This document shows positions 17,019 to 25,868 of a stretch of DNA of 64,000 nucleotides, piece by piece. Where the stretch lies: assembly GCA_027619225.1 (NCBI GenBank), contig JAQCFW010000006.1, forward strand, positions 28,280 to 92,279, given 5' to 3'. The notes below the pieces were generated by a model, which did not search any database, was not told the DNA's origin, and saw only the letters and a program-made list of their open reading frames with translations. The translations under genes were made by a program, and so were the position numbers. How positions within the stretch are numbered: position 1 is the stretch's first letter; every line of letters starts with the position of its first letter. Origin of the DNA: Bacteroidota bacterium. GTDB lineage: Bacteria; Bacteroidota; Bacteroidia; Flavobacteriales_D; Sanyastnellaceae.

Positions 17019-17978
17019 CTACAACTCTAAGGCTTTTGCTACAATAGCATCAGCATTAAGGCCATACTTGTCCATTAATTGTGTAGGTGTTCCGCTTTCG
17101 CCGAAGCTGTCATCAACAGCGACCATGCGCATAGGAGTGGGGTTATTTTCTGCGAGAACTTGAGACACGGAGCATCCAAGACCGCCTAAGCGTTGGTGCT
17201 CTTCGGCAGTGACAACTTTCCCTGTGCGAGCAGCACTTTCAAGAATAGCATCAGCATCAAGAGGCTTGATGGTGTGCATGTTAATCACATCAGCGTGAAT
17301 GCCTTTTTCTTTCAAAATTTGTGCTGCTTTAATTGCTTCCCAAACCATATATCCAGTTGCAATAATAGTTACATCGTCGCCACTCATTAATTTTTGAGCT
17401 TTCCCGATTTCAAATGGTGCATCAGTTTTGTAGAAAACAGGAAGTTTGGGACGTCCAAACCTGAGATAAACAGGCCCCTCATAATCGGCAATCGCCAGAG
17501 TCGCTTGGCGAGTTTGCTCATAATCGGCCGGGCAAATAACGGTCATGTTAGGCAGCATCTTCATCATACCTATATCCTCTAATATTTGATGAGTAGCTCC
17601 ATCTTCGCCGAGTGTTAGTCCAGCATGAGATGCGCATATTTTCACGTTCTTTTCGCTGTAGGCAACAGATTGACGGATTTGGTCATACACACGACCTGTA
17701 GAGAAATTAGCAAAAGTCCCGGTGAAAGGAATTTTCCCTCCAATAGTCATTCCCGCTGCCATACCTATCATGTTCGCCTCAGCAATTCCAACCTGGAAAA
17801 ATCGATTGGGGTGAGCATCTCTGAAAGCGTCCATTTTCAAAGACCCAGTTAAATCTGCGCATAAAGCAACAACATCTGGGTGTGTGGTTCCCAATTCGAG
17901 AAGAGCTGCACCAAACCCGCTGCGAGTATCCTTAGATTCAGTAGGATTTAATAAAATATAATTAGCAGAATCAGTCAT
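17019..17978 (-). CDS. transketolase C-terminal subunit
   Basis: This is the pyrimidine-binding and C-terminal half of a split transketolase (319 aa). [10 protein letters not shown] and the conserved Glu in [17 protein letters not shown] belong to the thiamine-diphosphate Pyr domain. [13 protein letters not shown] and [10 protein letters not shown] are typical of this domain, and the C-terminal transketolase domain ([14 protein letters not shown]) follows. It needs the N-terminal subunit encoded at 19430-20272. Unusually, the two halves are separated by a VWA gene, with which this gene overlaps by 8 nt. Confidence 0.94.
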   Translation of the reverse strand: MTDSANYILLNPTESKDTRSGFGAALLELGTTHPDVVALCADLTGSLKMDAFRDAHPNRFFQVGIAEANMIGMAAGMTIGGKIPFTGTFANFSTGRVYDQIRQSVAYSEKNVKICASHAGLTLGEDGATHQILEDIGMMKMLPNMTVICPADYEQTRQATLAIADYEGPVYLRFGRPKLPVFYKTDAPFEIGKAQKLMSGDDVTIIATGYMVWEAIKAAQILKEKGIHADVINMHTIKPLDADAILESAARTGKVVTAEEHQRLGGLGCSVSQVLAENNPTPMRMVAVDDSFGESGTPTQLMDKYGLNADAIVAKALEL

Positions 17979-19425
17979 GAAGATTCAAATTAAGGGTTGA
18001 CCCCGAGGTTATTGTAAACGTAGATTGAATAGAATATTTAGATGATCTCGCCCTGCGCGCTCTAAATATGATAGTATATGTGCCCGGCTGTAATGTATAA
18101 CTGCCAGACGGATTCCCTGAGGGGAGTTGGATAACGTGTTCAAGCGTATTCGCATCGACAATACTCCCAAACCCTGAAGCATTGGATTGTAGCATGAAAC
18201 TCCCAGGTGCTGCAATGGTGATGTTCGTCGGTACATCTTCTTCAACAATAACATCATAAACATAGGTGAGGGGAGAGGTGTGGAAAACAAGGTCGTATGT
18301 TCCTGTTAGTACGGTCACGCTTTCACCGATGGCGATTGAGTACAAAGATTTGCACGCTCCACTTTCATATACATCAACACCTAAATTGTTATAGGCATTG
18401 CGTTTCGAGCTTGGAAATTGCGGGCTTATAACACCCTGCTCCATATCTGGCACACTAATTATATTGTGTCTGCCAGGCGAAAGTTGGATTGAATCCATGC
18501 CTCTGTTAGGAAGAGTATGTAACTTCAAACTATATGTGGGTATGGGGTCTAGATAGAAAGTATCTGTAAGGTTGTTAAAACTTAAAGTATGAACTACTTG
18601 TGGGTGGTGAGCGCCGGATCTGAGGTCTGTAAAGCTCATAGGAACATCCGTAACCGTAGGGTTCCCCTCCTCGTCAAGAAGCCTTACTTCAACCGTAGTA
18701 TTGTGCAATGCCTGTTCTAAAACCAAACCCAACACCGTTTCAAAAACTTCAGGATTCGTAGCATCATAGAAGTTCCCCACACAACGGAGTGATTCTTTGT
18801 GTTTGTCATCTATTCCTATTCCTATAATAAAAGGTTTTACGACGATGCCTTTTGATTGCAGCATTCTGCTTACCGCGCATGGATCTTCATCACAGGCCTC
18901 TATGCCGTCGGTAATAAGGATGATTATGTTCCTGCCGGGTTCAGAAGAGAAATCCCCAGCAGACTTCTCTAAAGATCTAGCGATAGGTGTGGTTCCCTGA
19001 GCTTTAAGCCTGCCGAGCTCTTGCTTAATGATTAGGTTAGTGCCTTTATTAATAGGTACAATAAGCTCAGTATCATCACAGTCTTGTTGGCCTTCAATGT
19101 GCTTTGTGCCATGCCCATAAGCTCTTAATCCCAACTCTAAATCCGTTGTTCCGTATAGAGATGCTAAAGATTTAGAAAGCAACCTTGTGGCGAGGGCCAT
19201 TTTCCTTTCTCCGCTCCAAAAAGCATTCATGCTATTTGAGGCGTCAAACACGAAAAGTATTCTTGTGGGACCATCATCGCTTGCTTCGTTGCCAATTGAG
19301 GATTCGACAGTAAGCGTTGCTGCATTTGTTTGTGCTGAAAAAGGAGCCGCTAAGCAGACTGAGAATATCGCAAATGCAAATAAACTCAGGGCAGAAAAAC
19401 AATTATATGTAGGCTTAGGAAACAC
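17971..19425 (-). CDS. secreted VWA-domain protein
   Basis: A 484-aa protein with a signal peptide (about residues 1-35). A von Willebrand factor A domain follows, whose MIDAS metal site is intact: DASNS near residues 61-65, a Thr in GTTPIARSL and an Asp in ITDGIEAC. Ig-like or carboxypeptidase-regulatory-like beta-rich repeats make up the second half, for example [19 protein letters not shown]. There is no clear T9SS sorting domain, so periplasmic location is as likely as surface location. It is embedded between the two transketolase halves, starting 4 nt after one stop and overlapping the next start by 8 nt, so co-transcription is nearly certain although the functional relation is unclear. 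Confidence 0.88.
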   Translation of the reverse strand: MFPKPTYNCFSALSLFAFAIFSVCLAAPFSAQTNAATLTVESSIGNEASDDGPTRILFVFDASNSMNAFWSGERKMALATRLLSKSLASLYGTTDLELGLRAYGHGTKHIEGQQDCDDTELIVPINKGTNLIIKQELGRLKAQGTTPIARSLEKSAGDFSSEPGRNIIILITDGIEACDEDPCAVSRMLQSKGIVVKPFIIGIGIDDKHKESLRCVGNFYDATNPEVFETVLGLVLEQALHNTTVEVRLLDEEGNPTVTDVPMSFTDLRSGAHHPQVVHTLSFNNLTDTFYLDPIPTYSLKLHTLPNRGMDSIQLSPGRHNIISVPDMEQGVISPQFPSSKRNAYNNLGVDVYESGACKSLYSIAIGESVTVLTGTYDLVFHTSPLTYVYDVIVEEDVPTNITIAAPGSFMLQSNASGFGSIVDANTLEHVIQLPSGNPSGSYTLQPGTYTIIFRARRARSSKYSIQSTFTITSGSTLNLNLHD

Positions 19426-19429
19426 TTGT

Positions 19430-20272
19430 TTAGTAATCTCCTAACGTCTCTTCGAGTTGAGAAAGTGCGTCAGCGAGTTGCTCATCATTGGGAGCGATAC
19501 CGTGCCACTTGTGTGTTCCTTCCATAAAGTCGACTCCTTTACCCATTTCTGTTTTCATGAGTACAATATTTGGTACACCACTTCCCGAATGAGATTTCGC
19601 TTCTGCGATGACTCTTCCAATGTCTTCTAAATCGTGTCCATCGCATTTTAAGAATCTCCAGCCAAATGCAGCCCACTTAGCTCCGAGATCCATTAATGAA
19701 AGTACATCTTCTGTAGAGCCGTCAATTTGTTGACCGTTGCAATCGACGAAGCTGATGATATTATCTACTTTGTTGTGAGCTGCATACATTGCAGCTTCCC
19801 AAATCTGGCCTTCTTGTAATTCTCCGTCTCCGTGAAGCGTGTAAACCCAGGTTTTTTCTCCAGCGAGTTTCTTCGTGGTTGCAGCACCTATCCCCACGCT
19901 TAATCCTTGTCCCAAAGATCCTGATGCGACTCTGATTCCGGGAAGCCTCTCTTCAATTGCTGGGTGACCTTGAAGACGAGAATTTATTTTCCGGAATGTT
20001 GCAAGCTCTTTTGTTTCGAAAAAACCTCTACGAGAGAGGACGCTATACCAAACAGGGGAGATGTGACCATTTGACAAAAAGAACAAATCCTCACCCTTGC
20101 CATCCATTGTGAAATTTTCAGCGTCGAGATTCATCTCTTCGAAGTATAGTTTTACAAGGAGCTCCACACATCCTAGTGAACCACCTGGATGGCCTGAAGA
20201 AACAGCGTGTACCATGCGAAGGATATCGCGTCTAACTTGGGAACAAATTTCGGGAGTGGTTTGTGTGCTCAT
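19430..20272 (-). CDS. transketolase N-terminal subunit
   Basis: The thiamine-diphosphate PP-binding half of a split transketolase (280 aa). SSGHPGGSLG near the N-terminus, the metal/ThDP motif HGDGELQEGQ followed by SFVDCNGQQIDG, and the ...GKGVDFMEG... segment are canonical. With the C-terminal subunit it moves two-carbon units in the pentose phosphate pathway. It is first gene of a three-gene minus-strand operon. Confidence 0.95.
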   Translation of the reverse strand: MSTQTTPEICSQVRRDILRMVHAVSSGHPGGSLGCVELLVKLYFEEMNLDAENFTMDGKGEDLFFLSNGHISPVWYSVLSRRGFFETKELATFRKINSRLQGHPAIEERLPGIRVASGSLGQGLSVGIGAATTKKLAGEKTWVYTLHGDGELQEGQIWEAAMYAAHNKVDNIISFVDCNGQQIDGSTEDVLSLMDLGAKWAAFGWRFLKCDGHDLEDIGRVIAEAKSHSGSGVPNIVLMKTEMGKGVDFMEGTHKWHGIAPNDEQLADALSQLEETLGDY

Positions 20273-20378
20273 GATTATATTTGACGTGCTTTTACTTGCT
20301 CTGCGAAAGTACCTACTCTAATATTTGCATTCTTAAATTGTGGATAAAGTTTTGTAAGTCGTTGAAAGGTTAATTTTC

Positions 20379-20386
20379 TACATTTG
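20379..20386 (+). promoter_or_regulatory. -7 promoter element of ychF
   Basis: TACATTTG matches TAnnTTTG, 23 nt upstream of the ychF ATG (20410). Confidence 0.5.
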
Positions 20387-20409
20387 CATTCCTTATAAAG
20401 ATTACAATC

Positions 20410-21507
20410 ATGGCTCTTCAATGTGGTATCGTAGGACTTCCTAATGTAGGAAAGTCAACACTTTTTAATTGTCTTTCCAATGCAAAGGCACAAAGTGCAA
20501 ATTTCCCGTTCTGTACTATAGAGCCTAACTTGGGTATTATTACTGTTCCTGATCCTAGATTAAATAAACTCGCAGAGTTGGTTCAGCCACAAAACGTCTT
20601 ACCCACGACCGTTGAAATTGTTGATATAGCGGGGCTTGTTAAAGGTGCAAGCAAAGGGGAGGGGCTCGGTAATAAGTTTTTAGGCAACATTAGAACAACT
20701 GACGCAATACTTCACGTTCTAAGATGTTTCGATGACGACAACATCATTCACGTTGATGGTTCTGTAGATCCCATTAGAGATAAAGAAGTTATCGATATGG
20801 AGCTTCAGCTAAAAGATCTAGAAAGTGTAGTAGCTAAGCGTGACAAAATTAGCAAAGCAGCTCGAACAGGTGATAAAGTAGCCATCAAGGAACTCGAATT
20901 CTTTGACCGTCTGAAGGCATTGCTTCTAAGAGGTGAAAATGCGCGCAAACTCGAGCTTGATGACGCTGAAGTGATTATGATGAAGGAGCTTCAGCTTTTA
21001 ACCTCTAAGCCTGTTTTATATGTGTGCAACGTCGATGAATCAAGTGTGGTTTCTGGCAATAAATATGTAGATGAGGTAAGGAAAATGGCTGATTCTGAGG
21101 GTGCCCGTGTTCTTGTTATAGGAGCTTCAATAGAATCAGACATTGCAGAATTCGATGACTTAGAAGAAAGGTCAATGTTTCTCGATGACCTTGGTTTAGA
21201 AGAAGCCGGAGTAGCAAAACTCATCCGAACTGCATACGAGCTCCTAGACCTTCACACTTATTTTACTGCTGGTGTGAAGGAAGTCAGAGCTTGGACCGTC
21301 CGCAAAGGTTCTAAAGCTCCCCAAGCGGCGGGCGTCATTCACACAGATTTCGAAAAAGGTTTCATCCGAGCTGAGGTTATGGGTTACAACGATTTCGTAA
21401 ACTACGGATCTGAGAATGCAGTAAAAGAAGCTGGAAAATTATCCGTTGAGGGTAAAGAATACATCGTTAAAGATGGTGACATCATGCACTTCCGTTTCAA
21501 TGTATAA
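20410..21507 (+). CDS. ychF: redox-regulated ATPase YchF (OLA1 family GTPase-like)
   Basis: A 365-aa Obg-family P-loop ATPase. The G1 motif GLPNVGKST, DIAGLVKGASKGEGLG (G3), the atypical G4 region (YVCNVDESS) and the C-terminal TGS domain (HTDFEKGFIRAEVM) are all present. The family binds ribosomes and prefers ATP. The stop region overlaps the next gene by 8 nt. Confidence 0.96.
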   Translation: MALQCGIVGLPNVGKSTLFNCLSNAKAQSANFPFCTIEPNLGIITVPDPRLNKLAELVQPQNVLPTTVEIVDIAGLVKGASKGEGLGNKFLGNIRTTDAILHVLRCFDDDNIIHVDGSVDPIRDKEVIDMELQLKDLESVVAKRDKISKAARTGDKVAIKELEFFDRLKALLLRGENARKLELDDAEVIMMKELQLLTSKPVLYVCNVDESSVVSGNKYVDEVRKMADSEGARVLVIGASIESDIAEFDDLEERSMFLDDLGLEEAGVAKLIRTAYELLDLHTYFTAGVKEVRAWTVRKGSKAPQAAGVIHTDFEKGFIRAEVMGYNDFVNYGSENAVKEAGKLSVEGKEYIVKDGDIMHFRFNV

Positions 21508-21928
21508 GCTGTTTTTATATATCTGGCTTAGCTTAGGGTCGTTAAGTCTTTTAGGCCAAATCCAAGTGCCTGGAATGCCGCCCTCTGTTGCAGCTACAAT
21601 GCTGAATCAACAGCAAGCATGGAATCATGGAGACCTCGAGGGATTTATGATAGGCTATATGCAATCAGACAGCCTTTTATTTGTGGGTGGAAGTGGCGTT
21701 ACCACTGGCTATAATGCAACTCTGAGTAGATATAAAAAGGGATATCCGGATAGAGAGTCTATGGGGCATCTGACTTTCACTAACAGGAGTTGGACTCCAC
21801 TTTGTGACAACTCTGCTCTTGTTATTGGGGCTTGGAGGCTGAATGAAGAAGTGGGAGGGATGTACTCTCTTGTTTGGCGTAAAATCGATGAACACTGGGT
21901 GATCGTAGCCGATCACTCTAGCGATTAA
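21500..21928 (+). CDS. secreted NTF2-like (DUF4440/SnoaL-like) protein
   Basis: A 142-aa protein with a signal peptide (MYKLFLYIWLSLGSLSLLGQ). One NTF2-like alpha+beta domain follows, with the typical NQQQAWNHGDLEGFMIGYMQ helix and the SLVWRKIDEHWVIVADHSS end. Such domains often act as small-molecule-binding or isomerase-like modules; no substrate can be inferred. The start at 21500 overlaps ychF by 8 nt; an in-frame ATG 54 nt earlier would put coding sequence in front of the signal peptide and is rejected. Confidence 0.85.
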   Translation: MYKLFLYIWLSLGSLSLLGQIQVPGMPPSVAATMLNQQQAWNHGDLEGFMIGYMQSDSLLFVGGSGVTTGYNATLSRYKKGYPDRESMGHLTFTNRSWTPLCDNSALVIGAWRLNEEVGGMYSLVWRKIDEHWVIVADHSSD

Positions 21929-21931
21929 CCT

Positions 21932-22516
21932 ATGTTATTATTAATCTTAGCCGTAACAGTAGGGGTTTCATTGTTCGCGATTAAGAAACCCCGAATATTA
22001 GACAAGCTGATGCTTGTCCCCTATAACGTAAATCACTTTAGGGAATATTATCGGATTGTAACTCATGGATTTATTCATGCCGATGGCACTCATCTGTTTT
22101 TTAACATGTTCGTTCTTTGGGAATTCGGGAAGACTGTCGAGGCAGAAATGGGGGCATCATTTCCGATTTTGTATTTCGGAGCCCTTTTAACGGCAACAAT
22201 CCCTGCACTAACTAAGCATAAGGACAATGTTAATTACAGATCATTGGGTGCTTCAGGGGCAGTGAGCGCTGTTTTAATGGCTTTTATTGTTGCTCACCCA
22301 ACACATACTCTTTTACTCTTTTTTATTATCCCCATACCAGCTATTTTCGCTGGAATTCTATTCTTTTTGTACGAGAGGCATATGCAGAAGAATGGGGGTA
22401 CAGGTATAGCTCATGATGCACACATTTATGGTGCTTTGTTTGGGCTTTTATTTAGTGTGGTAAAAGACCCGAGCTCGATTGATAGAATGTTTTCTGCAAT
22501 TATTCAACTATTCTGA
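21932..22516 (+). CDS. rhomboid family intramembrane serine protease
   Basis: A 194-aa polytopic membrane protein. The catalytic Ser is in SLGASGAVSA and the catalytic His in AHDAHIYGALFG. The HLFFNM motif in the second transmembrane region supplies the oxyanion-side residues (HxxxN). It is smaller than average but retains the six-helix core. It lies 3 nt after the NTF2-like gene and its end overlaps a convergent gene by 17 bp. Confidence 0.92.
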   Translation: MLLLILAVTVGVSLFAIKKPRILDKLMLVPYNVNHFREYYRIVTHGFIHADGTHLFFNMFVLWEFGKTVEAEMGASFPILYFGALLTATIPALTKHKDNVNYRSLGASGAVSAVLMAFIVAHPTHTLLLFFIIPIPAIFAGILFFLYERHMQKNGGTGIAHDAHIYGALFGLLFSVVKDPSSIDRMFSAIIQLF

Positions 22517-22826
22517 ATACATCTTCTTCTGGGCGCTTCATAAAATAGCGTTCACGTGCAACCCTTTCTAAGACGGCTGGGTTCTTTTCGATTTCCTCAA
22601 GTTGTAATCGCAACTCGTTGTTTTTCAAATTAGTTACTTCAACTTCCCCTCTCATTTCTTGGAGTTTTGATTGCTCCTTAGCGATGAAAAATAAATCGAC
22701 ATCACTTATAAACATAACCCAAAATAGACCAATCAATGCTGTCGCTGAATATCTGTTTTTAAGAATACCAAGGCCAACATTAGATAGTTTTCGTAAAATA
22801 GGAGAGTTAATAAAGATTTTTTTCAT
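22500..22826 (-). CDS. septum formation initiator, FtsB/DivIC family
   Basis: A 108-aa bitopic protein with a single transmembrane helix (about residues 28-46, TALIGLFWVMFISDVDLFFI), a coiled coil (KLQEMRGEVEVTNLKNNEL) and the family's C-terminal LERVARERYFMKRPEEDVF segment. It probably belongs to the divisome bridging FtsL/FtsQ. It is directly downstream of clpC on the same strand and overlaps the rhomboid gene antisense. Confidence 0.9.
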   Translation of the reverse strand: MKKIFINSPILRKLSNVGLGILKNRYSATALIGLFWVMFISDVDLFFIAKEQSKLQEMRGEVEVTNLKNNELRLQLEEIEKNPAVLERVARERYFMKRPEEDVFRIVE

Positions 22827-22840
22827 CTTCTACAGTTTGC

Positions 22841-25570
22841 TCAGACATTATCTTGATCATCTTTTTTAGACGTTGATTTCTCTTTGGGAGATTTCTCTTT
22901 GGGAGATTTTTTAGGATTCTTCTTCTTCTTTTTTGCTTTCGGCTTCACCTTCACTTCTTCTTTTACATCAAGAGCTTCTGCAGCACCTTCAGGAATTACA
23001 AGTACTCCACCCTTTACAACTTTAATTGTAAGATTATCATCACCCTTCGTATAATCAGCCGTTAGCAAGTCTCCTTCCTGAACAGCAGAGTTAATGATTT
23101 CTTCAGCAAATGGATCCTCAAGATGCTTTTGAATAGCCCTCTTCAGTGGACGTGCTCCATATTTCTCATCATATCCTTTGTTTACGATGTAGTCCTTAGC
23201 TTCATCAGAAACGTTAAAACCATAGCCTAAATCTTTAATTCGCTTGCTAAGTTCATCTAACTCAATGTCAATGATCTTGTGAATATGCTCACGCTTTAGA
23301 GACTGAAATAAGACAACATCATCAATTCTGTTCAGGAATTCAGGAGCGAAAGCACTCTTCAAAGCTTTTTGAATAATTCCTGCTCGATTTTGCTCCTCAT
23401 TCTTCTCACGAGCAGAGGTGTTAAATCCCACACCAGTACCAAACTCAGCCAATTGTCTCGCACCTATATTAGAAGTCATTATCATGACAGTATTTCTAAA
23501 GTCAATCTTTCTACCTAGGCTATCTGTCAACACTCCATAATCAAGAGCTTGTAGCAGTAGGTTAAACACATCTGGATGTGCTTTCTCAATTTCATCTAAC
23601 AGCACGATAGAGTAGGGACGGCGGCGCACCTTTTCCGTAAGTTGTCCACCTTCTTCATACCCAACATACCCAGGAGGCGCTCCGATTAATCTTGTCACAG
23701 CAAACTTCTCCATATATTCACTCATGTCAATTCTGATCAGAGCTTCCTCACTGTCGAACATAAATTGAGCTAATATTTTTGCCAACTGTGTTTTTCCAAC
23801 TCCTGTAGGTCCCAAGAAAATAAATGAACCAATCGGCTTGTTGGGGTCTTTAAGTCCAGCCCTGTTGCGCTTAATAGACTTTACAACCTTTTTAATCGCT
23901 TCTGTCTGACCGATTACCTTACCCTCAATGTCCTTGTCCATCCTAGCAAGTTTGCCGCTTTCTTTCTCGGCAATACGCTTGACAGGTATGCCTGTCATCA
24001 TAGCGACGACATCTCCAACATGAGCTTCGGTTACAGTTACTCTAAGATTCTTGCTATCGTCATCCCATTTAAGTTTCGCTGCAGCAAGACGCTCAATTAA
24101 ATTTCGCTCGGAATCTCTAAGTCTAGCAGCCTCTTCATATCGTTGGCTCCTCACGACTTTAATCTTCTCCTCCTTAATCCTATCAATATCCTCTTCAATT
24201 TGAATAATTTCTTCGGGTACATGAATGTTATTTAAATGCACACGACTACCCACTTCGTCTAGAGCGTCAATTGCCTTGTCTGGCAAATGTCTATCCGTAA
24301 TATAACGCGCGGTAAGCTTCACACAAGCGTCAATAGCTTTGTCAGTGTAGCTGACACTGTGATGCTCTTCATACTTGTCTTTAATGTTGTGAAGTATTTC
24401 TATTGTTTCTTCAATATTAGTAGCTTCAACTATAACCTTTTGAAAACGTCTCTCTAAAGCACCATCCTTCTCAATGTGCTGACGGAATTCATCAAGTGTA
24501 GTTGCACCAATGCATTGAATCTCTCCTCTTGCAAGAGCAGGTTTAAACATGTTAGATGCATCAAGAGAACCGCTTGCACCACCTGCACCCACAATAGTAT
24601 GTATCTCATCGATAAACAAGATTACATCGGGAGATTTGTTCAGCTCATTCATTACAGCCTTCAAGCGCTCCTCAAATTGCCCCCTGTACTTCGTTCCAGC
24701 TACGAGAGAGGCTATATCTAATGTGACAATTCTCTTTCCGTAAAGAACTCGGCTCACCTTTTTTTCAACAATCCTCAAGGCCAAACCTTCTGCGATTGCA
24801 CTCTTACCTACACCAGGCTCACCTATAAGTATAGGATTGTTCTTCTTTCTTCTCGATAATATTTGAGAAACGCGTTCGATCTCTTTTGCTCTTCCCACTA
24901 TAGGATCAAGCTTTCCGTCTTCAGCCATCTCCGTAAGATCCCTACCGAAATTATCTAGAACGGGAGTTGTGCTCTTTGACTCCCCCTTTCTTTTAGAACC
25001 ACCGCTCTGACTGCCGCCACTAGTGCTCATGCCTCCACCGCTTGCGCCACCAGTATGACTTGCTGTAGGTTCGTCTTCCATTGCAGATGTCGGAGTTTCA
25101 AAGCTGGGAAGGTCACTTGATGGAGTCGTGTTGTCTGAAAGAATTGTTTCAAACTCTTCTTTTGCAACATCGTAGTCAATATTAAAAGCATGCAGAGACT
25201 TTGTAGCTACGTTGTCGTTATCTTTTAAGATGCTAAGCAAAAGGTGCTCTGTTCCGATAACAGGGCTCTTGAAAATTTTAGCTTCTAAATAAGTTATTTT
25301 TAAGATCTTCTCAGCTTGCTTAACTAGGGGAAGGTTTCCCTTCCCAATCTGTTTGCCGCCAGCAGGCCTAATGGAGTTTTCAACCAACTCTCTTAGTTTA
25401 GATATTTCACAGTTTAATCCCTCCAGGATCTGGATGGCCGTTCCTTCTCCTTCTTTTATGATGCCCAATAGCAGATGTTCTACCCCTATATAGTTGTGCT
25501 CTAGGCGTAGAGCTTCCTCACGACTGAAGGTGATTACTTCTCTAACTCGGGGTGAAAATTTAGCGTCCAT
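22841..25570 (-). CDS. clpC: ATP-dependent Clp protease ATP-binding subunit ClpC
   Basis: A 909-aa Hsp100 unfoldase. Residues 1-150 carry two Clp-N repeats (VREVITFSREEALRLEHNYI). The first AAA module has Walker A GEPGVGKS at 250-257 and Walker B ILFIDE near 317. A UVR motif lies near 478-490 (QRYEEAARLRDSERNL), and the second AAA module has GPTGVGKT at 587-594. A Ser/Gly-rich linker (170-200) follows the N-domain. The C-terminus ends in a ~40-residue Lys-rich tail with KEKS repeats, absent from classical ClpC. The partner ClpP is not in the window. Confidence 0.96.
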   Translation of the reverse strand: MDAKFSPRVREVITFSREEALRLEHNYIGVEHLLLGIIKEGEGTAIQILEGLNCEISKLRELVENSIRPAGGKQIGKGNLPLVKQAEKILKITYLEAKIFKSPVIGTEHLLLSILKDNDNVATKSLHAFNIDYDVAKEEFETILSDNTTPSSDLPSFETPTSAMEDEPTASHTGGASGGGMSTSGGSQSGGSKRKGESKSTTPVLDNFGRDLTEMAEDGKLDPIVGRAKEIERVSQILSRRKKNNPILIGEPGVGKSAIAEGLALRIVEKKVSRVLYGKRIVTLDIASLVAGTKYRGQFEERLKAVMNELNKSPDVILFIDEIHTIVGAGGASGSLDASNMFKPALARGEIQCIGATTLDEFRQHIEKDGALERRFQKVIVEATNIEETIEILHNIKDKYEEHHSVSYTDKAIDACVKLTARYITDRHLPDKAIDALDEVGSRVHLNNIHVPEEIIQIEEDIDRIKEEKIKVVRSQRYEEAARLRDSERNLIERLAAAKLKWDDDSKNLRVTVTEAHVGDVVAMMTGIPVKRIAEKESGKLARMDKDIEGKVIGQTEAIKKVVKSIKRNRAGLKDPNKPIGSFIFLGPTGVGKTQLAKILAQFMFDSEEALIRIDMSEYMEKFAVTRLIGAPPGYVGYEEGGQLTEKVRRRPYSIVLLDEIEKAHPDVFNLLLQALDYGVLTDSLGRKIDFRNTVMIMTSNIGARQLAEFGTGVGFNTSAREKNEEQNRAGIIQKALKSAFAPEFLNRIDDVVLFQSLKREHIHKIIDIELDELSKRIKDLGYGFNVSDEAKDYIVNKGYDEKYGARPLKRAIQKHLEDPFAEEIINSAVQEGDLLTADYTKGDDNLTIKVVKGGVLVIPEGAAEALDVKEEVKVKPKAKKKKKNPKKSPKEKSPKEKSTSKKDDQDNV

Positions 25571-25750
25571 ATTTTGTAAAGTCTTAAGTTCTAATTAAAA
25601 GTAAATCCTATATTAAGTATAACGCTTTTTATATTTAAAGTGTTGCTTAAGGACTTACTTCAAATCTACATATCTCCTCCGAATAGATGAAATAAAGTTA
25701 TCATCGTTATTCACAACTAAAAACCATCTATTGTGAAGAATTGAAGGTTT

Positions 25751-25788
25751 TATTTTTGCTGTTACTTACAATGCTTTTCGTATTTTTG
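25751..25788 (+). promoter_or_regulatory. two candidate -7 elements upstream of gyrA
   Basis: TATTTTTG occurs at 25751-25758 and again at 25781-25788, both matching TAnnTTTG. The TTTG at the end of the first lies 22 nt before the second and could serve as its -33. The region 25571-25868 (298 nt) between clpC and gyrA otherwise shows no gene. The gyrA leader would be about 75-110 nt. Confidence 0.5.
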
Positions 25789-25868
25789 AGTTCCCTGTGT
25801 AATTGCTGTTTATACGCCTTTTTAGCGAATCATTCAGCTCTCAGTTTTAATGAAGATTAGATGATACT

